Notes under the pieces: model-generated | The model's database searches: none | Told to the model about the DNA's origin: nothing | The model's input: only the letters and a program-made list of their open reading frames with translations | Part shown: positions 1 to 8,394 of the stretch, piece by piece | Layout: every line of letters starts with the position of its first letter | Position numbering within the stretch: the first letter of the stretch is position 1 | Program-made: the position numbers and the translations under genes | From: DATBLE01 sp963719325 | GTDB lineage: Bacteria; Actinomycetota; Thermoleophilia; Gaiellales; Gaiellaceae | Length of the DNA stretch: 64,000 bases | Assembly (NCBI GenBank): GCA_963719325.1 | Contig: CAVRBW010000006.1 | Coordinates: forward strand, 16,063 to 80,062 | Direction: 5' to 3'

Positions 1-457
1 CGTGGGTCGCGACGACGACCGTTCGATCGACGTGGCGAGCGGTCAGCTCCGTCGCCGCCTCGACCGCTCGCCCCTGCAGGTCCGCGAAGCACTCCCCGCC
101 CGGGAAGCGCACCAGGGTCGGCGTCCGCAGCCAGTCGGCGTAGAGGTCGGGCCTCGCGACCTCGACCTCGGCGAACGTCAGCCCGTCGACCTCGCCGAAG
201 TCGATCTCGCGGAGGCGTTCGTCGGCGATCGGATCGAGCCCGAGGGCGGATCCGATTCGGACCGCCGTCTCGCGCGACCGCCGCATGGGGCTCGTGTAGA
301 CGGCGGCAGGCGACGCGGCGACGAATCCGGCGCCGAGTGCATCCGCCTCGAGCTCGCCGCGCGGCGACAAGCCGACGTCGATCGCCCCGCAGAACCGTCC
401 CCGAGCCGACTCGTCGGGCTCGCCGTGACGGCACAGGATCAGCCGTGTGGCGCTCAC
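1..457 (-). CDS. cobC: Histidine phosphatase family protein, probable alpha-ribazole phosphatase (partial)
   Basis: Reading from a GTG at 457 the protein begins with the phosphoglycerate-mutase/histidine-phosphatase signature LILCRHGEPDES, whose His is the phospho-acceptor, and continues with YTSPMRRSRETA and an acidic REIDFGEVDG motif. It runs off the left edge of the window after about 150 residues, just inside the second catalytic-His region (VVVVATH). The GTG overlaps the cobS stop as GTGA, so it is translationally coupled to the cobalamin operon. In that position the likely role is removal of the 5'-phosphate of alpha-ribazole phosphate or of adenosylcobalamin phosphate in the nucleotide-loop pathway. 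The family is broad, so the exact substrate is inferred from context only. Confidence 0.8.
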   Translation of the reverse strand, partial: MSATRLILCRHGEPDESARGRFCGAIDVGLSPRGELEADALGAGFVAASPAAVYTSPMRRSRETAVRIGSALGLDPIADERLREIDFGEVDGLTFAEVEVARPDLYADWLRTPTLVRFPGGECFADLQGRAVEAATELTARHVDRTVVVATH

Positions 458-1194
458 GCCAGCCCGACGAGCAAGGCGAGGACGCCGATCTCGGCCACCT
501 GGGTGACGGCACCCAACGTGTCTCCGGTCACGCCTCCGATCCACGCCCGGCTCGCGAGGCCACCCGCGGCGGCGACGGCAACGGTCATCCCCGCCGCGAC
601 TGCGCCGTCCCAGCCGAGCAGGCCGAGCGCGAGTGCGACGGCAACTGCAGCTCCCACCGCTGCCCCGCCGAAGGAGACGCGACCCGAGAGGACGCTGCCG
701 GGCCCACGTTCGGCTCTGGCGTATGGCAGAGCGAGCGCGAGCGGCGGCGAGGCCGCGCGCGAAAGCGCACCCGCGACGGCGAAGGCCGCCACCGCGTTCC
801 GCTCGACCGCGAGCGACCCGAGCAACGTCGCCTCGACGAGGATCGCCACGCCGACGGCGGCGGCGCCGAAGCTGCCGATCCGCGAGTCGCGCATGACCTG
901 GAGCGCCTGCTCTCGACTGGAGGCGCCGAGCGCGTCGGCGCTGTCGGCGAGCGCGTCGAGGTGGAGCGCCCCCGTGACCAGCAGCGCGGCGGCGACGCCG
1001 AGGCCGCCCGCCGCGAGAGCGGGAAGAGGCCCCTCCAGAGCCTCCGCCGTCAACCCGCCGAGCGCTCCGATGCCGGCGCCGACCAGAGGGAAGAACACCG
1101 CCGCCTTGCCGACATCGGCAGCGCCGAGCTCGAGCCTGCGGCCGAGCGGGATGCGGGTGAGGAAGGTGACGGCCGCCGCAGCTGCGCGGACCAG
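454..1194 (-). CDS. cobS: Adenosylcobinamide-GDP ribazoletransferase (cobalamin synthase), probable CTG start
   Basis: Polytopic membrane enzyme that joins adenosylcobinamide-GDP to alpha-ribazole, the last assembly step of cobalamin. The sequence shows the CobS hallmarks FLTRIP near the N-terminus, the acidic metal-binding stretch LHLDALADSADALG, and many Ala/Val/Leu-rich membrane helices. The first ATG/GTG/TTG in frame is a GTG at 1098, which would delete the conserved FLTRIP segment. The open frame upstream contains only a CTG (1194) as a near-cognate start, giving 246 residues, the usual family length. It lies 8 bases after the cobT stop with no clear Shine-Dalgarno. The stop overlaps the next gene as GTGA. 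The family call is firm; the start is an inference. Confidence 0.88.
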   Translation of the reverse strand: MVRAAAAAVTFLTRIPLGRRLELGAADVGKAAVFFPLVGAGIGALGGLTAEALEGPLPALAAGGLGVAAALLVTGALHLDALADSADALGASSREQALQVMRDSRIGSFGAAAVGVAILVEATLLGSLAVERNAVAAFAVAGALSRAASPPLALALPYARAERGPGSVLSGRVSFGGAAVGAAVAVALALGLLGWDGAVAAGMTVAVAAAGGLASRAWIGGVTGDTLGAVTQVAEIGVLALLVGLA

Positions 1195-1202
1195 ATGGTT
1201 TT

Positions 1203-2222
1203 CTACCGGCCGGCATCGGTCACACCCGCCGCCTCGAACGTCGCCATCTCGTCGAGGATCGCGAGCGAGGCGTGCAGCAGCGGGAGCGCAAGCGCGGCGC
1301 CGCTCCCTTCCCCGAGGCGGAGCCCCAGGTCGATCAGCGGGTCCAGCCCGAGTGCGCCGAGCACGAGTCGATGACCCGGCTCCGGCGACAGGTGCGCCGC
1401 GACCATCGCTTCGCGCGCGCCCGGCGCGATCCGCTCGGCGACGAGCGCGGCGGCGCCGGTGATGAAGCCGTCGAGAACCACGACCAGCCGACGCTCGGCC
1501 GCGCCGAGCGCGACGCCGGCGAGGAAGCCGATCTCGAAGCCCCCGACCGATGCCAGCGCTCCGACGCCGTCCGCAGGGTCGACGTGGTTCACCTCGAGCG
1601 CGCGCCGCACCGCCTCGACCTTGCGACTCAGTCCGGCGTCGTCGACGCCCGTCCCCCGGCCGCAGGTCGCCTCGGGGTCGACCTCCAGCAGCCCCGCGAC
1701 GAGCGCGGCCGCGGACGTCGTGTTGGCGATTCCCATCTCGCCGAGCGCGACGATGCCGATTCCCTCGGCGTCGAGCTCGGCCGCGATCCGCCGACCCTCG
1801 TCGAGCACTCGATTCGCCTGGCCCACGGACATCGCCGGGCCTTCGGAGATGTCGGCGGTCCCGGCGGCGACGCGCAGGTCTTGAATTCGGGCGTCGTCGA
1901 AGGGCGTGCGCACGCCGAGGTCGAACACGCGCAGGTCGGCCCCGGCACGTCGCGCGAGCACGCAGATCGCGGCCCCGCCCGCGGCGAAGTTCGCGAGCAT
2001 CTGCGTCGTCACTTCCTGGGGGTAGGCGCTGACTCCGCGCGTGGCGACGCCGTGATCCGCGGCAGCGAGCACGATCGCTGCGCGTAGCTGTCCGGGGCTT
2101 GCCGTCCCGCGAATCGTTGCCAGGCGAACCGCGAGCTCCTCGAGCCGGCCCAGGCTGCCCCTCGGCTTCGTCTTCGCGTCGAGCGCGGCCCGTACGGCGT
2201 CGGCGACAGAGCGCTCAGGCAA
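1203..2222 (-). CDS. cobT: Nicotinate-nucleotide--dimethylbenzimidazole phosphoribosyltransferase
   Basis: Soluble enzyme making alpha-ribazole phosphate from nicotinate mononucleotide and a benzimidazole base for the lower ligand of cobalamin. Family motifs seen are TKPRGSLGRLEELA near the N-terminus, ADHGVATRGVSAYPQEVT, GEMGIANTTSAAAL, GRGTGVDDAGL and GEGSGAALALPL near the C-terminus. I chose TTG at 2222 because it starts just before the conserved PERSVADAV segment, is preceded by GGAAGGA about 9 bases upstream, and gives 339 residues, normal for the family. A longer reading to 2270 would overlap cobU by more than 50 bases. It overlaps the end of cobU by 8 bases, which suggests coupled translation. 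Confidence 0.93.
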   Translation of the reverse strand: MPERSVADAVRAALDAKTKPRGSLGRLEELAVRLATIRGTASPGQLRAAIVLAAADHGVATRGVSAYPQEVTTQMLANFAAGGAAICVLARRAGADLRVFDLGVRTPFDDARIQDLRVAAGTADISEGPAMSVGQANRVLDEGRRIAAELDAEGIGIVALGEMGIANTTSAAALVAGLLEVDPEATCGRGTGVDDAGLSRKVEAVRRALEVNHVDPADGVGALASVGGFEIGFLAGVALGAAERRLVVVLDGFITGAAALVAERIAPGAREAMVAAHLSPEPGHRLVLGALGLDPLIDLGLRLGEGSGAALALPLLHASLAILDEMATFEAAGVTDAGR

Positions 2223-2718
2223 GCTCGAGCATCCTTCCGGCGACGACCAGCACCGCCCTTTCGGCGGCAAGCGCGAACGACGTATTGACGCGTCCGAGGA
2301 CGTCGCGGTAGCGGCGGCCGAGCGGCGCGACCGGGACGATGCCCATCCCGACCTCGTTCGAGACGGCGATCGTCAGGCCAGGGCGGCGTGCCGCAGCCGC
2401 GGAAACGGCCTCGCCTTCGCTCTCGATCGCCTCGTCGCTCCAGCCGGCGGCCATCAGGTTGGAGACCCAGAGCGAGAGGCAGTCCACGACCACGACTTCG
2501 TCGGGAGCGACCGCGGCGATTGCCGTCTCGAGCGCGACCGGCTCCTCGACCGTCGTCCAAGTCGCCGGCCGCTCGGCTCGGTGGCGGCGGATTCGCTCCG
2601 ACATCTCGGAGTCGGACGGAGCGCCGGTCGCGACCAGGGTCGCCACCTCACCGGCCAGTCGAAGGGCGAGCGCCGACTTGCCGCTGCGTGCTCCGCCGAG
2701 GACGAGCACGAGGCTCAT
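2215..2718 (-). CDS. cobU: Bifunctional adenosylcobinamide kinase / adenosylcobinamide-phosphate guanylyltransferase
   Basis: CobU family nucleotide-binding protein of 167 residues. It phosphorylates adenosylcobinamide and then transfers GMP to it, giving the CobS substrate. The P-loop GGARSGKS is at residues 8-15, followed by VVVDCLSLWVSNL and the conserved SNEVGMGIVP and YRDVLGRVN segments. The ATG overlaps the btuD stop as ATGA, and its own end overlaps cobT, placing it centrally in the cobalamin operon. Together with the uptake genes upstream, this looks like a salvage set: imported corrinoid is converted to complete cobalamin. No de novo corrin-ring genes are seen in this window. Confidence 0.95.
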   Translation of the reverse strand: MSLVLVLGGARSGKSALALRLAGEVATLVATGAPSDSEMSERIRRHRAERPATWTTVEEPVALETAIAAVAPDEVVVVDCLSLWVSNLMAAGWSDEAIESEGEAVSAAAARRPGLTIAVSNEVGMGIVPVAPLGRRYRDVLGRVNTSFALAAERAVLVVAGRMLELA

Positions 2719-3474
2719 CGGCGGACGGGGATCACTGCGCCGTCGACGACGCGGACGTGCGCCCCGTAGTGCTCGGCGATCAGGGGCTCGGTGAGCACCT
2801 CGGACGGGGCACCGTGGGCGACGATCCGACCGCCGGAGAAGAGCAGCACGCGCGAGCCGTACTGGCCGGCCAGCGTCAGGTCGTGCATCGCGGCGACCAC
2901 CGTCAGCCCTGCGTCGAGCCGCAGGGCGTCGATCAGCTCGAGCGCCTCTTGCTGCCGGCCCGCGTCCAGCGCGCTGGTCGGCTCGTCGAGGAGGAGCAAC
3001 CGCGCTTCCTGTGCGAGCGCGCGGGCGAGAACGGCGCGCTGCTGCTCGCCCCCCGAGAGCGTGGCAAGCGGCCGTCCCGCGAGCTCGACGAGGTCGAGGC
3101 GGGCAATCGCCTCCTCCGTCACCGCGTGATCCCGGCGGCTTTCACGGCCGACGTAGGAGACGAACGGCGTCCGTCCCAGCAGGACGTAGTCGCGGACGCT
3201 CATCCCGGCCGGCATCGCCGGGCTCTGCGGCACGACCGCGACCCTGCGCGCGACCTCGCGCCGCCCGAGCCGCCGCAGCTCCTCGCCGTCGAGCGTGATC
3301 CGCCCAGCGTGCTTGACGAGGCCCGCCACGGCGCGGATCAGCGTCGTCTTGCCGGCACCGTTCGGCCCGATCAGGGTGACCCAGTCGCCGTGCTCGACTC
3401 CGAACGAGACCCTGTCGACGACGTTGCGGCCGCCGAGCTCGCACGCTCACGCGCTGAAGGGAGAGGGCGCTCAT
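2715..3474 (-). CDS. btuD: Cobalamin/corrinoid ABC transporter ATP-binding protein (frameshifted)
   Basis: ATPase subunit of a BtuCDF/FecCDE-type importer. The Walker A LIGPNGAGKTT, signature LSGGEQQR and Walker B LLLLDEPTSALD are all present. The ATG at 3474 (ATGA overlap with btuC) starts MSALSLQRVSV. The rest of the protein, ELGGRNVVDRVSF onward, lies one base out of frame. Dropping a single base near 3441 restores a 252-residue protein of normal length. All catalytic motifs are intact, so I read this as a one-base insertion in the sequence or a very recent mutation. It belongs to the riboswitch-headed operon between btuC and cobU. Confidence 0.85.
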
Positions 3475-4494
3475 GTCGCCATCCGTCGCGACGTCCGCAA
3501 GACGACGACGAAGAAGGGCGCGCCGAAGAACGCGGTGACGACCCCGATCGGCAGCTCCGCCGGCGAAAGCGCCGTCCGGGCGATGACGTCGGCCAGGACG
3601 AGGAACCCTGCGCCGACGAGGATCGACAGCGGGAGCAGCAGCCGATAGCTCGGGCCCGCGACGAGGCGGATCGCGTGGGGAACGATGATCCCGACGAAGC
3701 CGATCAGCCCGCTCACTGCGACTGCCGCGGCCGTGCCGATCGTGGCGCAGACGACCACGGCAAGCCGCACGCGGCCCACGTGCACGCCGAGGCTGGCGGC
3801 CTCTTCGTCCCCCACGCTGAGCACGTCGAGCAGGCGTCGATGAAGCAGGATCCCGACGCTTGCGACCGCGACATAGGGCAGCAGGATCACCACGTCACGC
3901 CAGCCGGAGCTCGGCAGGCGGCCGAGGATCCACGAGTAGACCTCCTGCAGCGTGTCGGAGTGCTGCTGCTGGACGAACGTCTGGATGGCCGTCAGGAACG
4001 AGGCGACGACGACGCCGGCGAGGATGAGCGTCGCGCCGCCGCTTGCCCCGCCCCGACGACCTGCCGATCGCATACGCGGCGACGACAGCCACAGCGCCGC
4101 CGGCGAACGCGGCCGGCGGCAGGACGGTGTGATAGTCGAGGCCGCCGGGCAGGTAGACGACCGCGACGGTCGCTCCCAGCCCCGAGCCGGCTGCGACGCC
4201 GAGCAGATACGGATCGGCGAGCGGGTTCCGGAAGACCCCCTGATAGGACGCTCCCGCGACCGCCAGCATCGACCCGACGAGCGCCCCGAGCACGACGCGG
4301 GGCAGCCGGATGTCCCACAGGATCGACTCGTCCGTGGAGGACAGCGGCGAGTGGACGTCGAGGAACGGCAGCCTGGCGCCGATCGACTGGAACGCCGCCT
4401 CCAGGCCGATGTGGACCGGCCCGACCAGCGCCCCGGTCGCGAGGGAGGCGGCGAGGAAGAGCGCGGCCCCGACGATCCACAGCCTGCCGCTCAT
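3471..4494 (-). CDS. btuC: Cobalamin/corrinoid ABC transporter permease (frameshifted)
   Basis: Multi-span inner-membrane permease of the FecCD/BtuC family. The first half shows WDIRLPRVVLGALVGSMLA and ASYQGVFRNPLADPYLLGVAAG, the classic BtuC region. The second half shows YSWILGRLP, LSVGDEEAASLGV and GFVGIIVPHAIRL, followed by SPAELPIGVVTAFFGAPFF. The halves are in different frames; the break falls in a run of C bases at 4046-4054 (two C4 runs separated by one G), and removing one base there joins them into a 340-residue protein of normal size. Start ATG 4494 overlaps the btuF stop (ATGA). The homopolymer context favours a sequencing error. Confidence 0.87.
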
Positions 4495-5336
4495 CGCCGC
4501 GCGTGCGCGAGCCCGGCGGCGACCGCGCGGACGAACTCGACGATGCGCGGGCCCCAGCGGGACGCGACGGAATCGTCCAGCCGGACGATCGTCCCGGTGC
4601 GAACGGCGGAAATGCTCGACCAGCCGGACCTGGCCGCGACGGTCTTCGGCGTCTGCCCGCAGCAGCGGACGTCGGCGAGGACGACGATGTCCGGGCTCTG
4701 CGAGACCACGTACTCGGCCGAGAGCTGGGGGTAGCCCGTCCCGCCGGTGTCGGCGGCGTCGGCGATGTTCTTCAGCCCGAACAGCTTGTAGATCTGGCCG
4801 ATGAAGGTCGAGGAGGTGGCGGTGTACAGGTCCGGCTCGAGCTCGTGGTACACGGTCAGGCCTCGGGCACGCCGGCTCCCCTTCGCCACCAGACCTGCGA
4901 TCTGCTTCTTCATGCGGGCGGCGAGCGACGACGCTTCCTTCGCGTGCCCCGTCGCGGAGCCGAGCTGCCTGATCTGACCGTAGACGTCGTCGAAGCTCCG
5001 CGCCGCCTTCTGGGCCAGGACGCGGATCCCGAGCCCGCGCAGCGCCGAGACGATCCCGTTCGGGTCGTATTCGACGACGACGAGGTCCGGCTTGTACTCC
5101 GCGATCGCCTCGACATTCGGGCTCGTGTAGGACAGGCGCGTGCGCGGCGCCTGCTTCGGATAGTCGGATTGCTCGTCGACGGCGACCACCTGCTTCCCGG
5201 CACCGATCGCGAACAACGTCTCGGTCGCCGTCGCCGAGAGCGAGACGATGCGCTGGGGGCCGGCGGCGGGCGCGCCTGACGCAGCCGTCAGGGCGAGAAC
5301 GAGTGCTACGAGGAGTCCGGAGAAGAGCCTGGACAC
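4491..5336 (-). CDS. btuF: Corrinoid ABC transporter substrate-binding protein
   Basis: Periplasmic-binding-type protein of the BtuF/FhuD fold (281 residues) delivering cobalamin or cobinamide to BtuC. A signal peptide is visible (SRLFSGLLVALVLALTAAS followed by GAPAAG). Binding-protein motifs include PQRIVSLSATATETLFAIGAG, SYTSPNVEAIAEYKPDLVVV and a C-terminal GWSSISAVRTGTIVRLDD. I chose GTG 5336 rather than the longer upstream reading because it has a perfect AAGGAGGA Shine-Dalgarno 4 bases upstream and places the signal peptide at the N-terminus; the longer reading would translate through the riboswitch. It is the first gene of the operon and directly downstream of that riboswitch. Confidence 0.93.
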   Translation of the reverse strand: MSRLFSGLLVALVLALTAASGAPAAGPQRIVSLSATATETLFAIGAGKQVVAVDEQSDYPKQAPRTRLSYTSPNVEAIAEYKPDLVVVEYDPNGIVSALRGLGIRVLAQKAARSFDDVYGQIRQLGSATGHAKEASSLAARMKKQIAGLVAKGSRRARGLTVYHELEPDLYTATSSTFIGQIYKLFGLKNIADAADTGGTGYPQLSAEYVVSQSPDIVVLADVRCCGQTPKTVAARSGWSSISAVRTGTIVRLDDSVASRWGPRIVEFVRAVAAGLAHARR

Positions 5337-5373
5337 GAATCCTCCTTCCGCGAGGGGTTCGATGTTCGCGGCG

Positions 5374-5515
5374 GGCGGCAGGTCTTCTGACTCGGGGCTC
5401 CCCCTCCGCCGCCTTCCCGGCTCGCAAGCCAGTGGCGTCCTGGCGGAGGGCAACTCCCCTTACAGCGGCGGGACCGTCCCGGACTTGCACCGGGTTCCCT
5501 TTCCGCTCGCCTATC
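5374..5515 (-). promoter_or_regulatory. Cobalamin (AdoCbl) riboswitch upstream of btuF
   Basis: Read on the minus strand the leader contains the conserved elements of a cobalamin riboswitch in order: GGGAACCCGGTGCAAGTCC, the core GCCACTG followed by a GGGAAGGC segment, and the B12-box-like GTCAGAAGACCTGCC near the 3' end, about 40 bases before the btuF GTG. In this class, binding of a cobalamin lowers expression of downstream uptake and synthesis genes, so the whole btuFCD-cobUTS operon is expected to be repressed when cobalamin is ample. Exact ends are approximate. Confidence 0.93.
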
Positions 5516-5541
5516 GGGCGGGAGCCTATCATCGGCTGGCG

Positions 5542-5893
5542 ATGTGCTCCTCGCGCCTACTCTGGACGTGGGTGCCCGGTCCTGCTCTGGGCCGGGCTGA
5601 TCTTCGGGTTCTCGTCCGTCTCCGGCCTCGGAACGGGGCTCGGCACGTGGGATCTCGTCCTCCGCAAGCTCGCTCACTTCTGCGAGTACACCGTGCTCGG
5701 GCTGCTGCTTGCTCGCGCGTTCGATCGCGAACCGCTGGCCGTGGCAACCGGGATCGCCTACGCCGGCAGCGACGAGCTCCACCAGCACTTCGTCCCCGGC
5801 CGCCAGGCCGCCTTCAGAGACGTGGCGATCGACTCCGCGGGCGTCCTGCTCGGCGTCATGCTCGGCCGTGTGGTGCGGTGGCGGGCGTCCTAG
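5542..5893 (+). CDS. VanZ-like family membrane protein (frameshifted)
   Basis: Small membrane protein with the VanZ-type pattern: LLWAGLIFGFSS, then KLAHFCEYTVLGLLLARAF and YAGSDELHQHFVPGRQAAFRDVAIDSAGV. Function of the stand-alone family is unclear; it is related to the teicoplanin-resistance protein VanZ. The ATG at 5542 opens MCSSRLLWTWVP, after which the frame must shift by dropping one base at about 5578 to continue as VLLWAGLIFG. The corrected product is 116 residues. The start lies back to back with the minus-strand cobalamin riboswitch, so promoters are divergent here. Its end overlaps the next gene by 16 bases. Confidence 0.75.
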
Positions 5894-6318
5894 CCGTCGA
5901 CCTCGACCGCGTCCTCGGCGACACGCACCCTCTCTGGCGCGCGTGGCTCGCCGACCTGGCGCGCCGTTCCCGCATCGACCTGGAGGGTTTGCCGGGCGAG
6001 CGGGTTGCCGCTGCGATCGAGCTCGACCGTCGCGTGGGCAACTGGCGGGCGCTGCTGGAGCGCTTCGCCGAGGACCACGCTCCGGTCTACCTCAGGCCGC
6101 AGGCCGAGGTCAGCGCGGCGTTGCGGAAGCTGCGGGCAGCGGGCGCCTCCGTCGTCGCCGTCACAGACGCGCCCGAGCCGTTGGCCAGGGTCGCGCTCGC
6201 GCACCTGGCGGCACGGCTGGTGGACGGTCTCGCCCCGGAACCTCCCCTCGGATCGGTCGTGGTGGAAACGAGAGACGACCTGTTCGTACAATCAGAGGCA
6301 TGGAGCGCAAGGAAGTAG
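5878..6318 (+). CDS. HAD-like hydrolase domain protein
   Basis: Protein of 146 residues starting at GTG 5878, overlapping the end of the VanZ-like gene. The N-terminal AVDLDRVLGDTHPLW resembles HAD motif I, with the nucleophile and acid/base Asp pair in DLD, and VVAVTDAPEPLARVAL in the middle resembles motif II (Thr). No cap domain is evident, and the later Lys and acidic motifs are not obvious; HAD assignment is therefore moderate. It may act as a small phosphatase, but the substrate is unknown. It overlaps the following small gene by 19 bases, suggesting a co-translated trio with VanZ-like. Confidence 0.65.
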   Translation: MAGVLAVDLDRVLGDTHPLWRAWLADLARRSRIDLEGLPGERVAAAIELDRRVGNWRALLERFAEDHAPVYLRPQAEVSAALRKLRAAGASVVAVTDAPEPLARVALAHLAARLVDGLAPEPPLGSVVVETRDDLFVQSEAWSARK

Positions 6319-6521
6319 GCGACCGCCAGCTCGAGGCGCTGCTCGAGCGCCTCGACCGGGTGATCGAGGAGCTCAGCCGGATGAACCGCCGCCTCGACGC
6401 CGGCGAGGGCTTCGCCCCGATCGTCTACGAGCTGCGGGCGCTGAACGATTCGCTGACCGCGCTCGCGTACGCAGCACTCGGCCAGCAGAGCCCGCAGGTC
6501 CGCCGGCGCCGCGCGTCGTAG
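6300..6521 (+). CDS. Small conserved-looking hypothetical protein (73 aa)
   Basis: ATG 6300 lies inside the end of the HAD-like gene. The 73-residue product is charged and helical: an N-terminal heptad-like stretch (LEALLERLDRVIEELSRMNRRL, given here by character only as a likely coiled coil), then FAPIVYELRALNDSLTALAYAALG and a very basic tail ending RRRRAS. No signal peptide or membrane span. I do not recognise the family. The overlap with its upstream neighbour and absence of an independent promoter suggest it belongs to the VanZ/HAD operon. It converges on the sugar dehydrogenase gene with a 10-base gap. Confidence 0.55.
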   Translation: MERKEVGDRQLEALLERLDRVIEELSRMNRRLDAGEGFAPIVYELRALNDSLTALAYAALGQQSPQVRRRRAS

Positions 6522-6531
6522 AGCTCCGGAC

Positions 6532-7575
6532 CTAGCCGGCGATCCTGTAGAGCAAGCCCGCCGCGGAAACCGCGTAGAGGCCTCCGCGAGCGTCCTCGCC
6601 GAACGACGTCAGTCCCGCGATCTTGAAGGACTCGCGGCGCAGGCCGGCCGGCCTCCCGTTCTTGACCTTGACGCTCCACACGATCCCGGAGCAGTAGTCG
6701 CCGTAGTAGTAGCGTCCGACCAGGTCGCGGCGGGCCTTGCCGCGGTAGACGAAGCCGCCGGTGACGGAGCAGCCGAGCGAATGGCTGTAGACCTCGATCG
6801 GCGTTACCAGCCTGCCGCGCTGGTCGAGCTGGCGGCTGCTGTCGTAGGACGCCTTCCCCTCGTAGACCGCCCAGCCGAAGTTCATCAGCGAGCCGAGCTT
6901 CGAGCGAGGGACGTAGTCGATCTCCTCCCACGCACCCTGTCCGACGTCGGCGATGTACAGGTCGCCGTTCGCCCGGTCGAAGGAGAATCGCCACGGGTTG
7001 CGCAGTCCGTAGGCGACCAGCTCGGGCTTCGAGCCGGCTTTGTCGACGTCGAGCTTCCAGATCTTGGCGAGCTGCGTCGTGAACGTCTGCCCGTTGTTGT
7101 TCGGATCGCCGCCGGAGCCGCCGTCGCCGAGGCCGATGTAGAGCTTCCCGTCGGGGCCGAAGGCGAGCTGGCCTCCGTTGTGGTTCGGGAACGGCTGCGC
7201 CTCGGAGAAGAGCTGCCGCGCCGAGGACGGGATCGCCTGCTTGCCGTTCGACCGGTACTGCACGACCCGCGTGTTTCCGTTCGTATCGGTGTAGTCGACG
7301 TAGAAGAGCCTGTTCTTCGCGTAGCCGGGGTGGAACGCGACCGAGAGCAGACCGCGCTCGCCGCCGCTCGCGATCAGGTTCCGGATGTCGAGGAACGGCT
7401 GTGCTCGCGTCCGTCCGTTCTCGACGACCTTGACCACCCCGGCCTGCTCGACGACGTACAGCTTCCCCGGCTCGCTCGCCGTCGAGGTGACGTCGGTGGG
7501 CGAGCTGAAACCCCGCGCGACGACCGCCGGCGGTGCGGCAAGCGTGAGCGCGGCTGTCAGGACCGCGAGGAGCAT
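6532..7575 (-). CDS. PQQ-dependent sugar dehydrogenase, secreted
   Basis: Six-bladed beta-propeller of the glucose/sorbosone dehydrogenase family (347 residues). Signal peptide MLLAVLTAALTLAAPPAVVA. Propeller motifs include GFSSPTDVTSTASEPGKLYVVEQAG, SGGERGLLSVAFHPGYAKN, NHNGGQLAFGPDGKLYIGLGDGG and RNPWRFSFDRANGDLYIADVGQ, which match the soluble aldose dehydrogenase group. It probably oxidises sugars outside the membrane using PQQ, though no PQQ synthesis genes are visible here. It is monocistronic in appearance, preceded by about 60 bases and then a hairpin repeat. A role other than catalysis is possible, as some members lack activity. Confidence 0.88.
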   Translation of the reverse strand: MLLAVLTAALTLAAPPAVVARGFSSPTDVTSTASEPGKLYVVEQAGVVKVVENGRTRAQPFLDIRNLIASGGERGLLSVAFHPGYAKNRLFYVDYTDTNGNTRVVQYRSNGKQAIPSSARQLFSEAQPFPNHNGGQLAFGPDGKLYIGLGDGGSGGDPNNNGQTFTTQLAKIWKLDVDKAGSKPELVAYGLRNPWRFSFDRANGDLYIADVGQGAWEEIDYVPRSKLGSLMNFGWAVYEGKASYDSSRQLDQRGRLVTPIEVYSHSLGCSVTGGFVYRGKARRDLVGRYYYGDYCSGIVWSVKVKNGRPAGLRRESFKIAGLTSFGEDARGGLYAVSAAGLLYRIAG

Positions 7576-7634
7576 TCGCGTGCGCCCGAGCTGCGCAGCC
7601 TTGATGTTGCCCTGTTGGTGCGCTCACCTTCCGA

Positions 7635-7731
7635 GCGCGGAGGCGAGACCGCGCTCTCGCCGGAGCGCAAGCGCGATCGGCCACGCGTGGCGAAGGAGGG
7701 GGCCCGCGGGGGAACCATTGGTTCCTCCGCG
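7635..7731. repeat. Hairpin repeat element, copy A
   Basis: About 97 bp between the stop of the TrkA-type gene (7732) and the sugar dehydrogenase. At 7705-7731 it contains a 27-bp inverted repeat with 12-base arms CGCGGGGGAACC and GGTTCCTCCGCG around a 3-base loop. A second stem, GGCGAGA...TCTCGCC, lies at 7642-7661, linked by a GAAGGAGGGGGC spacer. Copy D at 26906-27004 has the same two stems and the same spacer with scattered substitutions. It could act as a bidirectional terminator, but there is no T-run. Confidence 0.8.
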
Positions 7732-8394
7732 TTAACGCTCGAGCAGGACACGGCGGAGCTCGTCCTCTTTACCCGGCTGGAGGATCGCCAACACCTGGTC
7801 GCCGGGCTCGAGCACCGTCGTTCCCTCCGCGATCTCGAATTGCCCGTTCCGCTTCACAGAGATCAGGCGCGCGCCTTCGGGCAGCTGGAGGCGCTCGATC
7901 GGTTGGCCGCTGCAGCTCGCGTCGGGCGAGATCTGCACCTCGACGATCTCGACGTTCTCCTTCGGCAACTCGAGCAGGTGGACGAGGCCGTGCTCCGGGA
8001 CCTCGTGCTCGATCAGCGCCATGATCGACGACGTGGCGCACACGGTCGGGGAGACGCCCAGGAGGTCGAAATGCGCTTGGTTGCGCGGATCGTTCACGCG
8101 CGCGATCACCTTCTCGACGCCGTACTTCTCACGCGAGAGCTGGCAGATCACGATGTTGTCCTCGTCGTCGCCCGTGGCCGCGACGACGATGTTGGGCGGG
8201 CGCTGGATTCCGGCCCGCTCGAGTACGAAGATCTCCGTCGCGTCGCCTGGAACGACGACGTGCTCGAACTCGTCCTCGAGTCGCTCGTAGCGGTCGTGCC
8301 GCTGCTCGACCAGCGTCACTTCGTGCCCGATCCGGAGCAGGCTCCGCGCGAGATTTGCGCCGACCTTGCCGCCGCCGGCGATCAGGACGTACAT
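7732..8394 (-). CDS. TrkA-type K+ transport regulatory protein (RCK_N + RCK_C)
   Basis: 220-residue cytosolic protein. N-terminal Rossmann fold YVLIAGGGKVGANLARSLL (GxGxxG) binds NAD(H) or ATP in this family; residues from about 140 carry the RCK_C/TrkA_C domain (ISPDASCSGQPIERLQLPEGARLISVKR). Such proteins gate K+ channels and transporters in response to nucleotides. ATG 8394 overlaps the upstream TrkA-N gene by one base (TGATG). The operon contains no Trk/Ktr membrane subunit; the membrane partners here are two APC permeases, so the pair may regulate those. A longer upstream reading through the other trkA gene is rejected because MYVLIAGGG is the usual N-terminus. Confidence 0.85.
   Translation of the reverse strand: MYVLIAGGGKVGANLARSLLRIGHEVTLVEQRHDRYERLEDEFEHVVVPGDATEIFVLERAGIQRPPNIVVAATGDDEDNIVICQLSREKYGVEKVIARVNDPRNQAHFDLLGVSPTVCATSSIMALIEHEVPEHGLVHLLELPKENVEIVEVQISPDASCSGQPIERLQLPEGARLISVKRNGQFEIAEGTTVLEPGDQVLAILQPGKEDELRRVLLER

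Noticed and set aside
2..1462. A 486-residue plus-strand frame and other long plus-strand frames over the cobalamin genes
   Set aside because: Arg/Ala/Pro-rich shadows of the minus-strand genes. The opposite frames hold recognisable cob motifs, and high GC keeps antisense frames open.
2388..5279. A 963-residue plus-strand frame covering the btu genes
   Set aside because: Antisense shadow made of charged, low-complexity sequence with no domain, while the minus strand carries ABC motifs.
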